A DNA stretch of 64,000 bases from Weissella koreensis KCTC 3621. Its GTDB lineage: Bacteria; Bacillota; Bacilli; Lactobacillales; Lactobacillaceae. Positions 53,020 through 62,479 of the stretch are shown here, piece after piece. The stretch's first letter is position 1, and each line of letters opens with the position of its first letter. The notes beneath the pieces were generated by a model. The model saw only the letters and a program-made list of their open reading frames with translations. It made no database searches and had not been told where the DNA came from. Where the stretch lies: positions 62,001 to 126,000 of the forward strand of contig NZ_AKGG01000012.1 of NCBI RefSeq assembly GCF_000277645.1, given 5' to 3'. The position numbers were made by a program, and so were the translations under genes.

Positions 53020-55161
53020 TTACTTTTTAGCAGCTTTCTTTTTAGTTGCTTTTTTCGTGGCTGGTTTCTTACTTTTAGTGGTCTTAGATTTTTTATTATC
53101 TTCACCATCTTTAGGTGTAGTTCCATCAGCTAATGTCTTTTCAGTTGGCTTATCCCATGAGATAAACTCACAATCAGGATAACGTGAGCAACCATAGAAA
53201 GTCCGACCGCGTTTTGTCTTTCGTTCAATAATTTGACCTTGATGACACTTAGGGCAAACTAAGCCAATTTCTTTTACAATTGTTTTAGTATTCCGACAAT
53301 CAGGAAAACGTGAGCAAGCAAAGAATTTACCATATCGTCCAAGGCGTTCCAACATAGGAGCCCCACAAATTTCACAGTTTTCACCGGCTAACTTATCTTT
53401 GACAACAATTTTTTCCATTTCTGATTCAGCTATATCTAGCTCACCTTTAAATGGTTTATAAAATTCATCAACTACTTTAACCCAATCTTCATTCCCAGTT
53501 TCAACATTATCTAGTTCACCTTCAATTTGGGCAGTAAATTTTAGATCAGCTACATCAGGGAAATAATCTCGAACGGCGTCTTGAACCATTTTACCAATTT
53601 CAGTTGGAATAAATTTCTTTGCGTCCATTTTGACATATGCTCGTGATTTCAAAGTTTCAATCGTAGCAGCATAAGTTGATGGCCGTCCAACACCAGCTTC
53701 TTCCAAAGCTTTAACCAACGCAGCTTCAGTATAACGTGGCTTGGGCTGAGTAAACTTTTGTTCAGGATTAATTTTATCCAGCTTAACATTACCACCCTCT
53801 ACCATTTCAGGTAGAACATTATCTTTAGCTTTAGCAGCTGGGTAAGCTTTTGTATAACCAGCAAATTTAGTCGTAGCTCCATTAGCTCTGAACATAACCC
53901 CATTTTGTGTCAAAGTAACTCGGACCCGATCAATAACTTCTGATGTCATTTGAGAGGCCACAAATCGTGACCAAATCAATTGATAAAGTTTAAATTGGTC
54001 ATTAGTTAACTTGTCCTTAATTGATTTAGGTGTTCGGAAAACTGAAGTAGGTCGAACCGCCTCATGAGCATCCTGTGCCCCTTCTTGCAATTTACCTTGT
54101 ACTGGTTTAGTTGCAGCATATTCATCACCGTATTCTTCATGAATAAATTTAGATGCATCATTTTTTGCAATGGATGATATTCGTGTGGAATCGGTACGCA
54201 TATAGGTAATTAACCCAACTGAACCTTCTTTACCACCCAGATTAATCCCTTCATATAATTGTTGCGCTGTAGACATCGTACGCCGAGTTTGAAAACTCAA
54301 TTGCGTGTTAGCTGCCTGTTGCAAAGTTGAAGTTGTAAAAGCTGGACTGGGATTGTTTTTTCCTTCGCTCTTAACGACTTCACTTATATCAAATTCTTGA
54401 TTTTGATCGATTCGTTTCAAAATTGATTGAACCATTTCATTGTCTGGGATTCGCTTAACCTTTTGACCATCTACCCCATAAAATCCAGCTTTAAATTTCT
54501 TATTAGATTTTTTGAATTCAGCTGGTAATTCCCAGTATTCTTCAGGCTGAAAGGCTTGAATATCATTCTCACGATCAATAATTAAACCCAATGCTCCAGA
54601 TTGAACCCGACCAGCACTCAGTCCTTTTTTAATTTTCTTCCATAGAAGAGGCGAGATTGAGTAGCCAACCAAACGGTCTAAAATTCGGCGTGCCTGTTGA
54701 GCATTAACCAAATTCATATCCAATTGGCGTGGGCGTTTAAAGGCATCTTTAACTGCATCTTTAGTAATTTCATTAAAGACCACTCGATTTTCTTCAGAAC
54801 TAGTATCAAGATCTAAAATATGCGCCAAATGCCAGGCAATTGATTCTCCTTCACGATCCGGGTCAGATGCTAAATAAACATGTTTAGCTGCTTTAGCTTC
54901 TTTTTTCAAGTTTTTTATGACATCCCCCTTTCCACGAATATTTATATATTTAGGGTTATAGTCATTTTCAGTATCAACTCCCATTTGTGACTTTGGTAAA
55001 TCACGAATATGTCCGATACTGGCAACTACTTTATATCCAGATCCTAAGTATTTTTCAATAGTTTTGGCTTTTGATGGTGATTCAACAATTACTAAATTTT
55101 TCTTTCGTTTAGCGGTGGTACGCTTTTTAGTTTTTGGTTTATCTTTTGTCGTTGTTGGCAC
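53020..55161 (-). CDS. topA: DNA topoisomerase I
   Basis: A 713-residue type IA topoisomerase that relaxes negative supercoils. The Toprim domain starts [19 protein letters not shown] near 24 and includes [18 protein letters not shown] near 99. The catalytic Tyr lies in [16 protein letters not shown] near 325. Two C-terminal zinc ribbons follow (CEICGAPM with CSRFPDC, CPKCHQG with CSRYPDC). The N-terminus has a Lys/Arg/Thr-rich extension of about 22 residues and the C-terminus a Lys-rich tail. The start is GTG after AGGGG. Usually topA follows dprA; here it stands alone. Confidence 0.96.
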   Translation of the reverse strand: MPTTTKDKPKTKKRTTAKRKKNLVIVESPSKAKTIEKYLGSGYKVVASIGHIRDLPKSQMGVDTENDYNPKYINIRGKGDVIKNLKKEAKAAKHVYLASDPDREGESIAWHLAHILDLDTSSEENRVVFNEITKDAVKDAFKRPRQLDMNLVNAQQARRILDRLVGYSISPLLWKKIKKGLSAGRVQSGALGLIIDRENDIQAFQPEEYWELPAEFKKSNKKFKAGFYGVDGQKVKRIPDNEMVQSILKRIDQNQEFDISEVVKSEGKNNPSPAFTTSTLQQAANTQLSFQTRRTMSTAQQLYEGINLGGKEGSVGLITYMRTDSTRISSIAKNDASKFIHEEYGDEYAATKPVQGKLQEGAQDAHEAVRPTSVFRTPKSIKDKLTNDQFKLYQLIWSRFVASQMTSEVIDRVRVTLTQNGVMFRANGATTKFAGYTKAYPAAKAKDNVLPEMVEGGNVKLDKINPEQKFTQPKPRYTEAALVKALEEAGVGRPSTYAATIETLKSRAYVKMDAKKFIPTEIGKMVQDAVRDYFPDVADLKFTAQIEGELDNVETGNEDWVKVVDEFYKPFKGELDIAESEMEKIVVKDKLAGENCEICGAPMLERLGRYGKFFACSRFPDCRNTKTIVKEIGLVCPKCHQGQIIERKTKRGRTFYGCSRYPDCEFISWDKPTEKTLADGTTPKDGEDNKKSKTTKSKKPATKKATKKKAAKK

Positions 55162-55493
55162 GTACTCATCCCCTTTTCTTTAATATTTTTATTCTTTATG
55201 TTTGCTTACTATAATATAAAAAATAAAAAATTACCATACTATTGTAAATAAATCATTTTTTTCAACATTTGCTAATGTTATGCCAATTATGAATTTTTTT
55301 AAAGTAACATATTATCCCATTAACTTAATTTACCATACTTAAATCATAAATTCAGTTTAAATTTCACCCTTTTAAATCTATACTTTATTAATGAAACTTT
55401 TGAAACAATATATTGCTTATTTTATACAAAAGTATTCATTTAACATCTTATATAAAAAGCTTGAAACATAAAATGCTTCAAGCTTTTTTAAGG
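55162..55493. other. Intergenic region between topA and trmB
   Basis: About 330 bases of very AT-rich sequence with the trmB terminator at 55454-55490 and, near 55200, TATTATAG on the minus strand as a possible topA -10. No open frame with a ribosome site and no RNA gene recognised. Confidence 0.6.
55454..55490. terminator. Bidirectional hairpin terminator after trmB
   Basis: AAAAAGCTTGAA and TTCAAGCTTTTTT arms around ATGC-rich bases. Both strands have a T run, so it can stop transcription either way; it closes trmB on the minus strand. Confidence 0.85.
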
Positions 55494-56156
55494 TTATTCA
55501 AAATGACCTAAAAATTGATAAATTGGGAAACCGGCACTTGAAAACTTCTCTTCATATTCAGTTTCTATATTATCTTCCATCTTTTCAGTGTCTTCATGTA
55601 AATTCAAAGAAATTCCCTTTGGATCAAATTTAATACCAAAATTAGCAAAACTATATAGTGAATACTCAAAAAGTCCTCGATTGTCAGTTTTAAATGCAAG
55701 ATCTCCACCAGCTGGTAAAATTGACTTATACCCAGCTAAAAATGATTTATACGTTAATCGACGGGTTTCATGTTTATTTTTGGGCCATGGATCTGAAAAG
55801 TTTAAATAAACTTTACTTACTTCACCCTTTGAGAAATAGGTTTCAACTCCTGCACCATCACCATATATAAATTTAAGATTAGGAAGTTCAGCTTCATCTT
55901 CATCGGCTTTTCGTGCTGCAACAGCAATTGCTGATTCTTGAATTTCCATCCCAATAAAATTAATATCGGGATATTTTTTAGCCATTCCAATAATGAATTG
56001 ACCTTTCCCAGTTCCAACTTCAATATGAATTGGGGCTTCTTGAGCAAAAATATTCATCCAATTTCCTTGAAGTCCGGTTGCTCGATCTTGTGTAATAACT
56101 AATTCATCATGATTAGTTAACCAAGTATCAGCCCATTTTTTATTTCTTAATCTCAT
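55494..56156 (-). CDS. trmB: tRNA (guanine-N7-)-methyltransferase
   Basis: A 220-residue enzyme that makes m7G46 in tRNA. The N-terminal MRLRNKKWADTWLTNHDELV is characteristic, followed by the SAM site HIEVGTGKGQFIIGMAKKYPD near 40 and VYLNFSDPWPKNKHETRRLTY near 113, the conserved catalytic segment with Asp-Pro-Trp-Pro. The C-terminal TEYEEKFSSAGFPIYQF completes the family pattern. The start is 56156 (AAGGAA upstream); 35 more codons are open without support. It is divergent from the HIT gene. Confidence 0.95.
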   Translation of the reverse strand: MRLRNKKWADTWLTNHDELVITQDRATGLQGNWMNIFAQEAPIHIEVGTGKGQFIIGMAKKYPDINFIGMEIQESAIAVAARKADEDEAELPNLKFIYGDGAGVETYFSKGEVSKVYLNFSDPWPKNKHETRRLTYKSFLAGYKSILPAGGDLAFKTDNRGLFEYSLYSFANFGIKFDPKGISLNLHEDTEKMEDNIETEYEEKFSSAGFPIYQFLGHFE

Positions 56157-56515
56157 TTTTCTTCCTTTTCCTGAATTTAAAATTGAATCAACACGTAAAT
56201 AACAATAATTGATTCTAATGAAAAATTCAACGTCCCAGATAAGATAAACTCTTACCAACATTAATTGCCATAGTTAAGCACTAATAAATCTAAATTGGCT
56301 AACTTTTAAGCTAAAACCAATTAAAACACAACATTGTCAATAATAACAAGATAATTACTAGATTGGTACCTAAATTTATTATTGAACGATCTAGTGCTTT
56401 AAAAACATTCGATAATTTAAGTATAGTAATAAGTCTGAATATTATGCTGATTTAATTAACAACATGGTACAATATTCGTATATTGAATTTTTTATTCTAC
56501 GGAGGAAATCCTATC
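56157..56515. other. Divergent intergenic region between trmB and the HIT gene
   Basis: About 360 AT-rich bases. On the plus strand an extended -10 (56465-56473) serves the HIT gene. The trmB promoter was not resolved. No other gene or RNA is visible. Confidence 0.55.
56465..56473 (+). promoter_or_regulatory. Extended -10 promoter of the HIT gene
   Basis: TGGTACAAT on the plus strand, 42 bases before the start codon; the -35 region is poor, as usual for this promoter type. Confidence 0.55.
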
Positions 56516-56938
56516 ATGCCTGATATTTTTGATAAAATTATTGCTGGTGATGTTCCATCATTTAAAATTTATGAAGATGATGATGCCCTTGCCTTTTTAG
56601 ATCTCTCTCAAATCACACCTGGACATACCCTTCTAATTCCGAAAAATGACGTTACTGATATCTTTGATTATGATGATGAAACGGCCGCTAAAGTTCTTTC
56701 TAAGTTACCAATCATCGCCCGCGCCATTCGTGCTTCCAATCCTGATATTATCGGAATTAACATCTTTTCAAATAACGGAACTGGAGCCGGTCAAGTTGTT
56801 CCCCATTCTCATTTCCATATTGTACCTCGATATAAAGATGATGACTTTAATATTACTGAATTTAGTAACGCTGACCTTTATGATACTGATAAATATCAGA
56901 CAATTGCAGATTCCATTATTGAAAAATTAGAGGATTAA
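56516..56938 (+). CDS. hit: HIT family nucleotide-binding protein
   Basis: A 140-residue protein starting MPDIFDKIIAGDVPSFKIYEDDDALAFLD with the histidine triad VVPHSHFHIVPR near 99. HIT proteins hydrolyse nucleotide phosphoramidates and similar adenylates; the exact substrate here is not known. The start is 56516, with GGAGG 9 bases upstream; the 11 upstream codons are not needed. It is followed after 3 bases by a small coiled-coil gene, and both end at the terminator at 57198-57236. Confidence 0.93.
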   Translation: MPDIFDKIIAGDVPSFKIYEDDDALAFLDLSQITPGHTLLIPKNDVTDIFDYDDETAAKVLSKLPIIARAIRASNPDIIGINIFSNNGTGAGQVVPHSHFHIVPRYKDDDFNITEFSNADLYDTDKYQTIADSIIEKLED

Positions 56939-56941
56939 TTT

Positions 56942-57190
56942 ATGCCTATTAACAATTTTTCAAGCCGCTTAAAAAAAGAATTTAATAGTTGGAAAGTCCT
57001 TTTTAATCAAGCCAAGGACGCTAATCACCACTTTCAAAAGGCTCAAGCGGATTTGAAACATGAAATTCCAAAAGCAGAAGAAACGATTGTTGACTTACAA
57101 CATAAACTTGATTTATACCAAGAAAAAAATTCTTTTAAAATTAATCGCATTAAAAACACTTCCGAAAAAATAAATCGCAAATTAAAGTAA
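56942..57190 (+). CDS. Small basic coiled-coil protein of unknown function
   Basis: An 82-residue protein with no family that I recognise. It is rich in Lys, Glu, Gln and Asn and nearly all predicted helix; residues about 18-62 show heptad-like spacing of Leu, Ile and Val (for example EETIVDLQHKLDLYQEKN), which suggests a coiled coil. It has no signal or membrane segment. It starts 3 bases after the HIT stop and shares its terminator, so the two are cotranscribed. It may assist or regulate the HIT protein, but nothing in the sequence proves this. Confidence 0.7.
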   Translation: MPINNFSSRLKKEFNSWKVLFNQAKDANHHFQKAQADLKHEIPKAEETIVDLQHKLDLYQEKNSFKINRIKNTSEKINRKLK

Positions 57191-57197
57191 GAATTGG

Positions 57198-57236
57198 AAA
57201 CCTAAGTTACTTTTATAAAGTAACCTCGGTTTTTAT
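57198..57236 (+). terminator. Intrinsic terminator after the HIT operon
   Basis: AACC plus GTTACTTT pair with AAAGTAAC plus GGTT, followed by TTTTTATT on the plus strand. Confidence 0.82.
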
Positions 57237-57349
57237 TCTTTATCAAAGATAACAATGTTTTTACGTATTCAATTTTATATAATTAATGATATTAATAGTT
57301 TCTATTAATAATATTATTTTAGAAGCAATACATTCAAAAGGAGAAATAC

Positions 57350-57709
57350 ATGATTTTATTCTTGACCACTATTATTGCATTAGAACATCTTATTTTTATG
57401 CTTATTGAAATATTTGCTAAGCCTGAATTACAATCTAAATCGTTTGATTTGCCAACATCATTCTTAGAAAATCCCTACGCTAAAAGTGCTTTGGGAAATC
57501 AAGGAATTTACAATGGAATGTTAGCAGTAACCATTATTCTATCTAATTTTCTAATCCCATACCCTCAACTAAAAACCATCTTAATTTTGTTAATGTTTTA
57601 TATTTCAGTTGTTGGGATCTATGGTTCACTTACCGTGACGAAAAAAATATTCTTTATTCAATCCTTACCAGCGATGATCACAATGCTTCTTATCTTTATT
57701 ACTAAATAA
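57350..57709 (+). CDS. DUF1304 family small membrane protein
   Basis: A 119-residue protein with four hydrophobic segments (about 1-19, 52-70, 74-93, 100-117). The sequence LEHLIFMLIEIFAKPE near the N-terminus and the GNQGIYNGMLAV segment near 56 match the DUF1304 family (YqjF-like membrane proteins). The function is unknown. The ribosome site AGGAG is good. It is a single gene with no visible link to its neighbours. Confidence 0.85.
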   Translation: MILFLTTIIALEHLIFMLIEIFAKPELQSKSFDLPTSFLENPYAKSALGNQGIYNGMLAVTIILSNFLIPYPQLKTILILLMFYISVVGIYGSLTVTKKIFFIQSLPAMITMLLIFITK

Positions 57710-57962
57710 GTAATAAATTAATCGCAAAATTGATAATTTACTGTTTATTACCTATCTTTATGATGCATCCAAAGATTATTTTATCCTAGCCTTAATTATT
57801 AACTGATATCAATATATAAAAATAATATGGTATAAAACATTTTTATTTAGAATGGGCATAAAAATTAATATGTTAGATATATTGATTAGTCAAAGTGTAA
57901 TTGTTAAAATTAAATTAGTTAATTATGTGCTTTATATAATCAAACAAACATGGAGGTTTTTA

Positions 57963-58427
57963 ATGAATCATTCTAATACTCTATCAAAAAGTTTCTTATA
58001 TTCTATAATAATTATTGTTCTAGGTTCTATCTCATCTTTTCTCGTCCCTATCTTTTCTAATATGTCGATAAAAGATATTTACAGTTCATTATCATTGCCT
58101 GCAATCTCGCCTCCCAATTGGATTTTTGGACCAGTCTGGATTATTCTCTACATTCTTTTAGGAATTTATCTAGCTAATTCAAATAAGCATAATGTCAAGC
58201 TTAATTGGCTGATGTACATTCAACTAATCCTAAACTTCATTTGGACCCCTATATTCTTTGGGACAGGTAATTATCTATTAGCATCAATCATCATTGTTTT
58301 GATGGATGTTTTCACTTTAATAATATTCTACAAAGATAGAAGCAATCATAAGTATTTACTATTGCCCTATATTGTCTGGATACTATTTGCAACGTATTTA
58401 ACAATATCAGTATTCATTATGAATTAA
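57963..58427 (+). CDS. tspO: TspO/MBR family membrane protein
   Basis: A 154-residue protein with five membrane segments. It holds the family pattern LPAISPPNWIFGPVWIILYILLGIYL near 40-65 and LNFIWTPIFFG near 94. TspO proteins bind tetrapyrroles and other hydrophobic ligands; their role in lactic acid bacteria, which do not make haem, is unknown. The start is 57963 with GGAGG upstream; the open frame before it has no ribosome site. A terminator follows at 58431. Confidence 0.9.
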   Translation: MNHSNTLSKSFLYSIIIIVLGSISSFLVPIFSNMSIKDIYSSLSLPAISPPNWIFGPVWIILYILLGIYLANSNKHNVKLNWLMYIQLILNFIWTPIFFGTGNYLLASIIIVLMDVFTLIIFYKDRSNHKYLLLPYIVWILFATYLTISVFIMN

Positions 58428-58430
58428 ATC

Positions 58431-58470
58431 AAAAAAGGCCACTGACAATTCAATCGGTAGGCCTTTTAAT
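58431..58470 (+). terminator. Intrinsic terminator after tspO
   Basis: AAAAGGCC and GGCCTTTT arms with partial pairing inside the loop (ACTGA with TCGGT), directly after the tspO stop. Confidence 0.75.
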
Positions 58471-58550
58471 TTCAACTAACATTTAAGTTGTGATATTATC
58501 TTAGATAATTAAAATATTGCTTCAATAACTCAAATATGGGAGGTGTTACT

Positions 58551-58778
58551 TTGAAAATAATAATCAATACTAGTTTAATAATTATGCTAATTATAACAAT
58601 TACCTTAAATTTCATGTACGACGCAGACTGGCTCTACCTGGCCATGGCTATTGTATTATTTATATGGCAAGTACCTCAATTTCAGCAAACTAAAAGTCGT
58701 ACTAATAAATATCTAGCAATAACGTTTTTAATTTTAGGCATATTCTTCGTTTTTATGAAATTAATTGGGTGGAATTAA
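58551..58778 (+). CDS. Small three-helix membrane protein, unknown
   Basis: A 75-residue hydrophobic protein. I place the start at the TTG at 58551, because GGGAGG lies 8 bases before it, inside the longer open frame from 58536. Three membrane segments are seen (about 5-20, 25-42, 53-72), joined by a short basic loop (QFQQTKSRTNK). I do not recognise the family. It lies between tspO and the convergent aldo/keto reductase gene. Confidence 0.6.
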   Translation: MKIIINTSLIIMLIITITLNFMYDADWLYLAMAIVLFIWQVPQFQQTKSRTNKYLAITFLILGIFFVFMKLIGWN

Positions 58779-58842
58779 AATATTCGATGGTAAACTAACC
58801 ATTTTATAAACATACTTAAATTTGAATATATTGGGTACTTAC

Positions 58843-59784
58843 TTAAGCTTTGCCTTCCCAACCGCCTTTAGTATTAACGTTTGCTTCCAAAGCAGCCGTT
58901 TCTAATTGCTTCATCTCAAAATCACTTAATTGAATATTTAATGCCAGTTTTGCATCAGAAACCTGAGGCAACTTAGTCACACCAAGAATGGGTGTTGTTC
59001 CTTTTTTAATAGCCCAAGCAACCGCAATCTGCGCAGGATTGACTTGGTGAACATCTGCAATCTGATTCATTAAATCTAGCAAATTATCCATCTTAGAGAA
59101 TATTGGATTATATGTTTTTCCACGAGTGGAATCAGCTGGCATTGGATTATCAATATTGTACTTTCCAGACAAAGCTCCTTGCTCCAAAACCATGTATGAG
59201 AAAAACTCAATGTCATTATTTTTACTATATTCTAATAGACCAGAATCAATTGATGCTGGATATAACAAACTAAAATGATTTTGAACTGCATCAAGTTTTA
59301 TCCCGTGTGGTGCTAAAATTTCTTGAACTCTTTTTACTTGTTCCAGATCATGATTAGATACACCAATCCGCTTAACCTTACCTGACTTTACAACATCTAC
59401 AAGATATGGCGTCCATCGTTCAATATCAGCAGCATTATGAATCCAGTACATATCAATGTAATCAGTACCCAAACGTTCAAGACTACCATTTAACATGTCC
59501 ATAATTGGGTTTTCGGCATTATCATTCTGCATTCCTGGGGTAAATTTATCAGAAATAGTTAAATCTTTACGAATATAATTTTTAGCTAATAACCCTAAAA
59601 TTTTTTCAGATTGACCATTCGCATAAGCATAAGCTGTATCAAATAATTTAAGATCATTATCTATTGCTGCATCAAAGACTGATTTTAATTCATTAACGCC
59701 TAAATTATTACCAAATACAACGTTACCGCCAGCTGCTCCGCCGACCCCCCATGACCATGTTCCAATTGCAATTTTATTTTTCAT
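58843..59784 (-). CDS. Aldo/keto reductase
   Basis: A 313-residue NADPH-dependent reductase with the TIM-barrel family features: LFDTAYAYANGQSEKILG near 46 (catalytic Asp and Tyr), the Lys in TISDKFTPG near 77, and the His in MYWIHNAADIERW near 113. IGVSNHDLEQVKRVQEIL near 139 and WAIKKGTTPILGV near 263 complete the NADP site. Substrate unknown. It ends an operon of SDR, acetyltransferase and this gene, divergent from a LysR regulator, which suggests a regulated detoxification or carbonyl-reduction module. Confidence 0.92.
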   Translation of the reverse strand: MKNKIAIGTWSWGVGGAAGGNVVFGNNLGVNELKSVFDAAIDNDLKLFDTAYAYANGQSEKILGLLAKNYIRKDLTISDKFTPGMQNDNAENPIMDMLNGSLERLGTDYIDMYWIHNAADIERWTPYLVDVVKSGKVKRIGVSNHDLEQVKRVQEILAPHGIKLDAVQNHFSLLYPASIDSGLLEYSKNNDIEFFSYMVLEQGALSGKYNIDNPMPADSTRGKTYNPIFSKMDNLLDLMNQIADVHQVNPAQIAVAWAIKKGTTPILGVTKLPQVSDAKLALNIQLSDFEMKQLETAALEANVNTKGGWEGKA

Positions 59785-59826
59785 TTTAAAGCCTCTTACT
59801 TCTTTCTTCTAATTTATAATTACTAA

Positions 59827-60360
59827 CTATGATAAAAGACGTGCTGGAACACCAACGACAGTACTATCATCCGCGACATCATGAGTAACTACTGAACCAG
59901 CACCCACAATTGCATTTTTACCGATTGTTACTCCTGGTGTAATCGTACTATTTGCGCCAATCCAAGCATTTTCTTTAATATGAACTGGTTTTAATTCTAA
60001 ATCGCGCCGTCTATTCGGATCTTTAGCATGATTCACAGACACAATGGTTACATTTGGTGCAATGAGAACATTATCGTCGATTACAATACCGCCAACATCA
60101 ACAAACATCGCATTTTTATTAACAAAAACATTTTTACCAAATCTAATATTCGCTCCATAATCCGTTTGAAACGGTAAATTAATTTCTACAGTTTCATCAA
60201 TATTTGAGTTAGTTATTATCGAAATTTTTTCCCTAACTGATTTAGGACTTTGCACATTAGTATTTAATTGTTGTATTAATATCTCATTATCTGTTTTAAT
60301 TTCATTTATATTATTAAATTCCGAACTATTAGCAGAAATAATCTTGTTTGTAAATTCCAT
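59827..60360 (-). CDS. Hexapeptide-repeat O-acetyltransferase (Maa/LacA-like)
   Basis: A 177-residue left-handed beta-helix acetyltransferase. The C-terminal two-thirds show hexapeptide repeats (NIRFGKNVFVNKNAMFVDVG, then GVTIGKNAIVGAGSVVTHDV) and the catalytic His in IVSVNHAKDPNRR, as in maltose or galactoside acetyltransferases. The N-terminal 60 residues are less like the usual Mac domain. The start is uncertain: 60360 (MEFTNKI) lies 7 bases after the SDR stop; an open frame from 60396 would overlap it. Its acceptor is not known. Confidence 0.87.
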   Translation of the reverse strand: MEFTNKIISANSSEFNNINEIKTDNEILIQQLNTNVQSPKSVREKISIITNSNIDETVEINLPFQTDYGANIRFGKNVFVNKNAMFVDVGGIVIDDNVLIAPNVTIVSVNHAKDPNRRRDLELKPVHIKENAWIGANSTITPGVTIGKNAIVGAGSVVTHDVADDSTVVGVPARLLS

Positions 60361-60367
60361 CTGTCCA

Positions 60368-61123
60368 TTAAACCTCTTGAGCCGTTGGTCGTACAATCAT
60401 ATCTGAAATCGTGACATGTTTTGGTTGATCAATAATGTATGCAACTGCATTAGCAATATCCTCAGGGTCGAGAACATTCATTCTTAAGTCTTCAGGGTTA
60501 GACCCCGCAAACATTTTAGCCATTTCTTTTTCTAGTGCTGGGTTATCTAATGTTGAGTTTAGTTCAGAATTAACTGCACCAGGCGATACGATTGATGATC
60601 TAATTCCATGCAAACGTTCTTCTTGACGAAGACCTTCCATAATAGCTCGAACGGCAAATTTTGTTCCATTATATACAGCTGATTCAGGATAGACGACATG
60701 TCCAGCGACAGAATCTGTCGTAATAATGAGACCATCATTTTGTTTTTTCATAATTGGCAAAACTGCCCCAATCCCATGTAAAACTCCCATAATATTTATT
60801 TGAATTTCATTTTCCCAATTTTCATATTTTGCATCTGAAAGATTTTCTCGGGGCATAATACCAGCGTTGTTATATAAAACATCTACTCGACCATATTTGG
60901 TCATTGCAAAATCAATTAGCTTTTTTACGTCTTCTTTACTTGCTACGTCGGTAACCTTATAATCAATCTCGCCATCAATTTCAGTCACGAGTTGCTGTAA
61001 GCGTTCTTCACGCCTAGCACCTAGAATTAATTTTGCTCCTTTGCTAGCAAGTAATTTTGCCGTCGCTGCTCCAATCCCTGATGAAGCCCCTACTATAACT
61101 ACTACTTTATTTTCGATTGCCAT
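60368..61123 (-). CDS. Short-chain dehydrogenase/reductase
   Basis: A 251-residue SDR of the classical type. The NAD(P) site is VVVIVGASSGIGAATAKLLA near 8, followed by NNAGIMP near 86, the Ser of TTDSVAGHVVYPESAVYNGTKFAV near 136 and the YxxxK pair in the same stretch. The C-terminus PKHVTISDMIVRPTAQ is typical. It leads the SDR-acetyltransferase-AKR operon and is divergent from lysR. Substrate unknown; the neighbours suggest carbonyl reduction. Confidence 0.93.
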   Translation of the reverse strand: MAIENKVVVIVGASSGIGAATAKLLASKGAKLILGARREERLQQLVTEIDGEIDYKVTDVASKEDVKKLIDFAMTKYGRVDVLYNNAGIMPRENLSDAKYENWENEIQINIMGVLHGIGAVLPIMKKQNDGLIITTDSVAGHVVYPESAVYNGTKFAVRAIMEGLRQEERLHGIRSSIVSPGAVNSELNSTLDNPALEKEMAKMFAGSNPEDLRMNVLDPEDIANAVAYIIDQPKHVTISDMIVRPTAQEV

Positions 61124-61203
61124 TATTTTTTTCCTCTTTTTAGATTAAGTTTTATCAATAAATATATCTTACTACCATTCATTAATGATGTATAATATCA
61201 ATA

Positions 61204-61223
61204 TTGCATGTCTAATTATGCAA
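61204..61223. promoter_or_regulatory. Inverted repeat in the lysR/SDR divergent region
   Basis: TTGCAT, 8 bases, ATGCAA: perfect arms, located 28 bases before the lysR start and just downstream of a plus-strand TATAAT (61191-61196). It is a candidate LysR operator. Confidence 0.5.
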
Positions 61224-61251
61224 AAAACGCATACATAGATAAGGATATTTT

Positions 61252-62121
61252 ATGGAAATTCAAACTTTGAAAAATTTCATCTCAGTTATTAACGAAGGGA
61301 ATATATCTGCTGCTGCCAAAATAAATAACATTTCACAGTCAACTTTATCAAGACAAATGACTGAACTAGAAAGAGAAATAAATATTAAATTATTCGATCG
61401 AGGTAGTCGGAAAATTTCATTAACCGAGGCGGGAACAATATATTATCAACGAATTAGAGAACTTCTATTATTACTAAATAGAGCCGAAAAAGAAGTTCAT
61501 CAAACTAAAATATTGTCAGGTGAATTATATATAGGTGCCCCAGAGACTGAAGGTATGGAGATAATTGCAAGTGCAATCAGCAATCTTACGAAAAAGAGCC
61601 CTGATATTCGTGTCCATTTATATAGTGGAAATGCAGAAGATTTGAATTTCAAAATGAATAATGGAATCCTTGATTTTGTAATATCACTTAATAACGATAC
61701 CCAAAATGCCAACTTTATCCGTCTCCCAAAGGCAGATTCTTGGGGAATAATAATGAAGTCCAATGATTCTCTAGCCAATAAACATGAAATAACCCCTGAA
61801 ATGTTAGAAAATAGAAAATTAATTATCTCTAATCAAAGTAGTGCAAGAAGTGAACTAGAATCATGGCTAGGATACTCGCTGCTAGATTCACAGATTACTG
61901 GTACTTATAATCTGATTTTTAATGCGGCCCTTTTAGTCCAAAAAGAAATCGGGATTGCCATCGGTATAGACAAATTAATCGAATCAACGGCAATGAATGG
62001 CTTAATATTTAAACCATTCGCTAACTATCTAACTTCTCATCTAGATATTACTTGGAGTAAAGGGAAAGAATTATCAGAAATTTCATCGGCATTTTTAGAA
62101 GAATTAAGAAAGTTACTTTAA
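61252..62121 (+). CDS. LysR family transcriptional regulator
   Basis: A 289-residue protein with an N-terminal helix-turn-helix (MEIQTLKNFISVINEGNISAAAKINNISQSTLSRQMTELE, about 1-60) and a C-terminal periplasmic-binding-fold effector domain (about 88-285, ELYIGAPETEGMEIIASAI). It is divergent from the SDR operon, so it most likely controls that operon and itself. The effector cannot be told from the sequence. The ribosome site is AAGGA. Confidence 0.93.
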   Translation: MEIQTLKNFISVINEGNISAAAKINNISQSTLSRQMTELEREINIKLFDRGSRKISLTEAGTIYYQRIRELLLLLNRAEKEVHQTKILSGELYIGAPETEGMEIIASAISNLTKKSPDIRVHLYSGNAEDLNFKMNNGILDFVISLNNDTQNANFIRLPKADSWGIIMKSNDSLANKHEITPEMLENRKLIISNQSSARSELESWLGYSLLDSQITGTYNLIFNAALLVQKEIGIAIGIDKLIESTAMNGLIFKPFANYLTSHLDITWSKGKELSEISSAFLEELRKLL

Positions 62122-62130
62122 GGTAAATAA

Positions 62131-62169
62131 AAATAAGAGAGGTGTCATTATGACCACCCCTCTTTTTTA
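62131..62169. terminator. Bidirectional terminator between lysR and the GlsB gene
   Basis: GAGAGG, GTCATTATGAC and CCCCTCTT form a long stem with A and T runs on both sides, serving the convergent genes on either strand. Confidence 0.82.
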
Positions 62170-62204
62170 ATTTATAGTAACAATTTATTAAATATATTGT
62201 AACT

Positions 62205-62447
62205 TTAATTTTTACTGCGTCCATATAGCCATGAAACAATTGCTACAATGATAACGGCTCCAATAATAGATGGCACCAATGCCATTCCAGCTACTTGTGG
62301 TCCCCAAGAACCAAATAACATCTCGCCTATCCAAGAACCTGCTAACCCAGCAATAATATTAGCAATCCATCCCATCGATGTCTTTGTAATAGCCCCACCG
62401 ATAGCTCCAATAATTGCACCAATAATAAGTGTCCAAATTAATCCCAT
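62205..62447 (-). CDS. GlsB/YeaQ/YmgE family membrane protein
   Basis: An 80-residue hydrophobic, Gly-rich protein with three membrane segments and the family pattern GAIIGAIGGAITKTSMGWIANIIAGLAGSWIGEMLFG. This group was formerly called transglycosylase-associated proteins, and members are often induced by stress. It follows a CsbD gene by 32 bases, a frequent pairing of small stress proteins. The ribosome site is AGGAG. Function is not established. Confidence 0.92.
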   Translation of the reverse strand: MGLIWTLIIGAIIGAIGGAITKTSMGWIANIIAGLAGSWIGEMLFGSWGPQVAGMALVPSIIGAVIIVAIVSWLYGRSKN

Positions 62448-62479
62448 AATAGAACTCCTCCTAACATATTTTTTAGCGC

